From: Actinomycetes bacterium
GTDB lineage: Bacteria; Actinomycetota; Acidimicrobiia; Spongiisociales; UBA5794
Reading direction: 5' to 3'
DNA: 6,344 nucleotides
NCBI GenBank assembly: GCA_024275815.1
Contig: JAJRYI010000065.1
Location: 1-6,344 of the forward strand
The notes below the pieces were generated by a model. That model saw nothing but the letters and a program-made list of their open reading frames with translations, was not told the origin of the DNA and did no database searches. Positions 5,743 through 6,344 of this stretch are shown piece after piece. Position numbers and translations under genes: made by a program. Numbering within the stretch: the stretch's first letter is position 1; the number at the start of each line of letters is the position of its first letter.

Positions 5743-5748
5743 AGTATC
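5743..5748 (-). promoter_or_regulatory. Candidate -10 box for leaderless aminotransferase transcript
   Basis: On the minus strand, GATACT lies 7 nt before the ATG at 5735, which is the ideal distance for transcription to begin at the A of the start codon. The only Shine-Dalgarno-like string (GGTGAG) is 16 nt upstream, too far to act. No clear -35 is seen. This would be the main promoter of the five-gene string. Confidence 0.4.
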
Positions 5749-5802
5749 GCACTCACCGCGGCAGAAGAGGATCGAACCGGGGGTCGAAGCATCTCCGTTC
5801 GC

Positions 5803-5808
5803 TACGAT
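5803..5808 (+). promoter_or_regulatory. Candidate -10 box for the alpha/beta hydrolase gene
   Basis: TACGAT (TAnnnT) lies in the 97-bp divergent intergenic region. A start point near 5815 would leave a short leader containing the AGGAGG site. The sequence about 17 bp upstream (GGGGTC) is a poor -35, so the call is tentative. Confidence 0.3.
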
Positions 5809-5822
5809 CGATGGGGACACCG

Positions 5823-5828
5823 AGGAGG
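5823..5828 (+). promoter_or_regulatory. Shine-Dalgarno of the alpha/beta hydrolase gene
   Basis: AGGAGG lies 4 nt before the ATG at 5833, near-perfect complementarity to 16S rRNA. It fixes the start and shows that this organism uses conventional ribosome binding sites alongside the sites in the opposite gene string that lack one. Confidence 0.65.
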
Positions 5829-5832
5829 TTCC

Positions 5833-6344
5833 ATGGCGACGACCAACGCCCCCGATGGGGCAACGATCCACTACGACGTGACGGGGTCCGGAGAACCGGT
5901 CATCCTGGTCCATGGAATCACCGAGTCGTCGTGCACATGGGCGCCGATCGCCGAGCGGCTCGCTGTCAGGTACCAGGTGGTGACGCTGGACCTGCGAGGG
6001 CACGGTGAGTCTCCTCGCGCAGCGACGTACGACCTCGGCTCGCTTGCGAGCGATGTCGCTGCCGTAGCGATGGCTGCCGGGGCAGACCAGCCGCGGGTCG
6101 TCGGGCACTCCCTCGGTGGCGCAGTCGTGTCCGGCCTCGCCGGTGCTTTCCCCGTCGACTCGGTCGTCAACGTGGATCAACCCCTCAAGCTCGACGACTT
6201 CCAGGAGCAACTCCAGCAAGTAGCCCCGGCACTGCGTGACCCCGAGATGTTTCCCGCCGTCATCAAAGGTCTCTTCGACCAACTTGCAGGAGAGGCGCTC
6301 GATCCGGGGGAACGTGAGCGCATCGAGTCTTGTCGTCGGGCAGA
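5833..6344 (+). CDS. Alpha/beta hydrolase, N-terminal part (runs off the window)
   Basis: The gene starts MATTNAPDGATIHYDVTGSG and stays open for 170 codons to the window edge, so it is truncated on the right. It encodes a serine hydrolase of the alpha/beta fold. The oxyanion-hole strand VILVHGI covers 23-29, with the HG at 27-28. LDLRGHGES covers 52-60, and the nucleophile elbow GHSLGG (91-96) carries Ser93. The acid and His of the triad would lie further on and cannot be checked. No signal peptide is present, so it is cytosolic. The family covers esterases, C-C hydrolases, epoxide hydrolases and haloalkane dehalogenases. The last of these is disfavoured by a Ser nucleophile. It is divergent from the aminotransferase string, separated by 97 bp, so a shared control region is possible but not proven. 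Confidence 0.9.
   Translation, partial: MATTNAPDGATIHYDVTGSGEPVILVHGITESSCTWAPIAERLAVRYQVVTLDLRGHGESPRAATYDLGSLASDVAAVAMAAGADQPRVVGHSLGGAVVSGLAGAFPVDSVVNVDQPLKLDDFQEQLQQVAPALRDPEMFPAVIKGLFDQLAGEALDPGERERIESCRRA

Noticed and set aside
5736..5792. Upstream ATG at 5792 for the aminotransferase (19 extra residues)
   Set aside because: The extra residues (starting MLRPPVRSSSAAV) look unlike the family, which begins close to the LFDSYARHVN segment. The -10-like box at 5743-5748 would also fall inside the coding region.
1..6344. tRNA, rRNA, CRISPR, insertion sequence, attachment site or obvious riboswitch
   Set aside because: Reading both strands showed no cloverleaf, repeat-spacer pattern, transposase motif or terminal inverted repeats. 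Covariance-model searches could not be run here.

Overview
The window comes from a GC-rich bacterium. Third codon positions are strongly G/C biased, long spurious antisense reading frames are common, and the gene set points to Actinobacteria. An acidimicrobial-type lineage is plausible but only an inference. There are seven complete genes, all on the minus strand, plus a truncated gene at each edge on the plus strand. No rRNA, tRNA, CRISPR array or mobile element was seen.

Layout, left to right. Positions 2-43 look like the last codons of a plus-strand gene. A very stable 13-bp hairpin with a UUCG loop (65-94) follows and separates it from the convergent minus-strand genes. Positions 133-827 hold a two-gene unit: a small SHOCT-domain membrane protein and a secreted cupredoxin. 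Their stop and start codons share one base, and the unit has a good Shine-Dalgarno and a candidate promoter of its own. A 131-bp gap with a weak terminator-like hairpin separates it from the main gene string.

The main string (959-5735, read right to left) has five tightly packed genes. They encode a class III PLP enzyme, an atypical kinase-like protein, a C69/secernin-like N-terminal-nucleophile hydrolase, an amidohydrolase-2 family metalloenzyme and a PAP2 phosphatase. The first two overlap by 4 nt, with a TTG start behind a strong Shine-Dalgarno. The other gaps are 25, 36 and 43 nt. A 97-bp intergenic region then separates this string from a divergent plus-strand alpha/beta hydrolase that runs off the right edge.

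The combination reads as a small metabolic module acting on an amine or amino-acid compound. The Ntn hydrolase could release an amino compound from an amide or peptide. The kinase-like protein could phosphorylate it, and the PLP enzyme could transaminate it or eliminate phosphate and ammonia. The amidohydrolase and phosphatase would act further along. That order is inference; the family assignments are directly supported by motifs. Several genes in this string lack a Shine-Dalgarno and instead have a -10-like TAnnnT hexamer 8-9 nt before the ATG, suggesting leaderless transcription.
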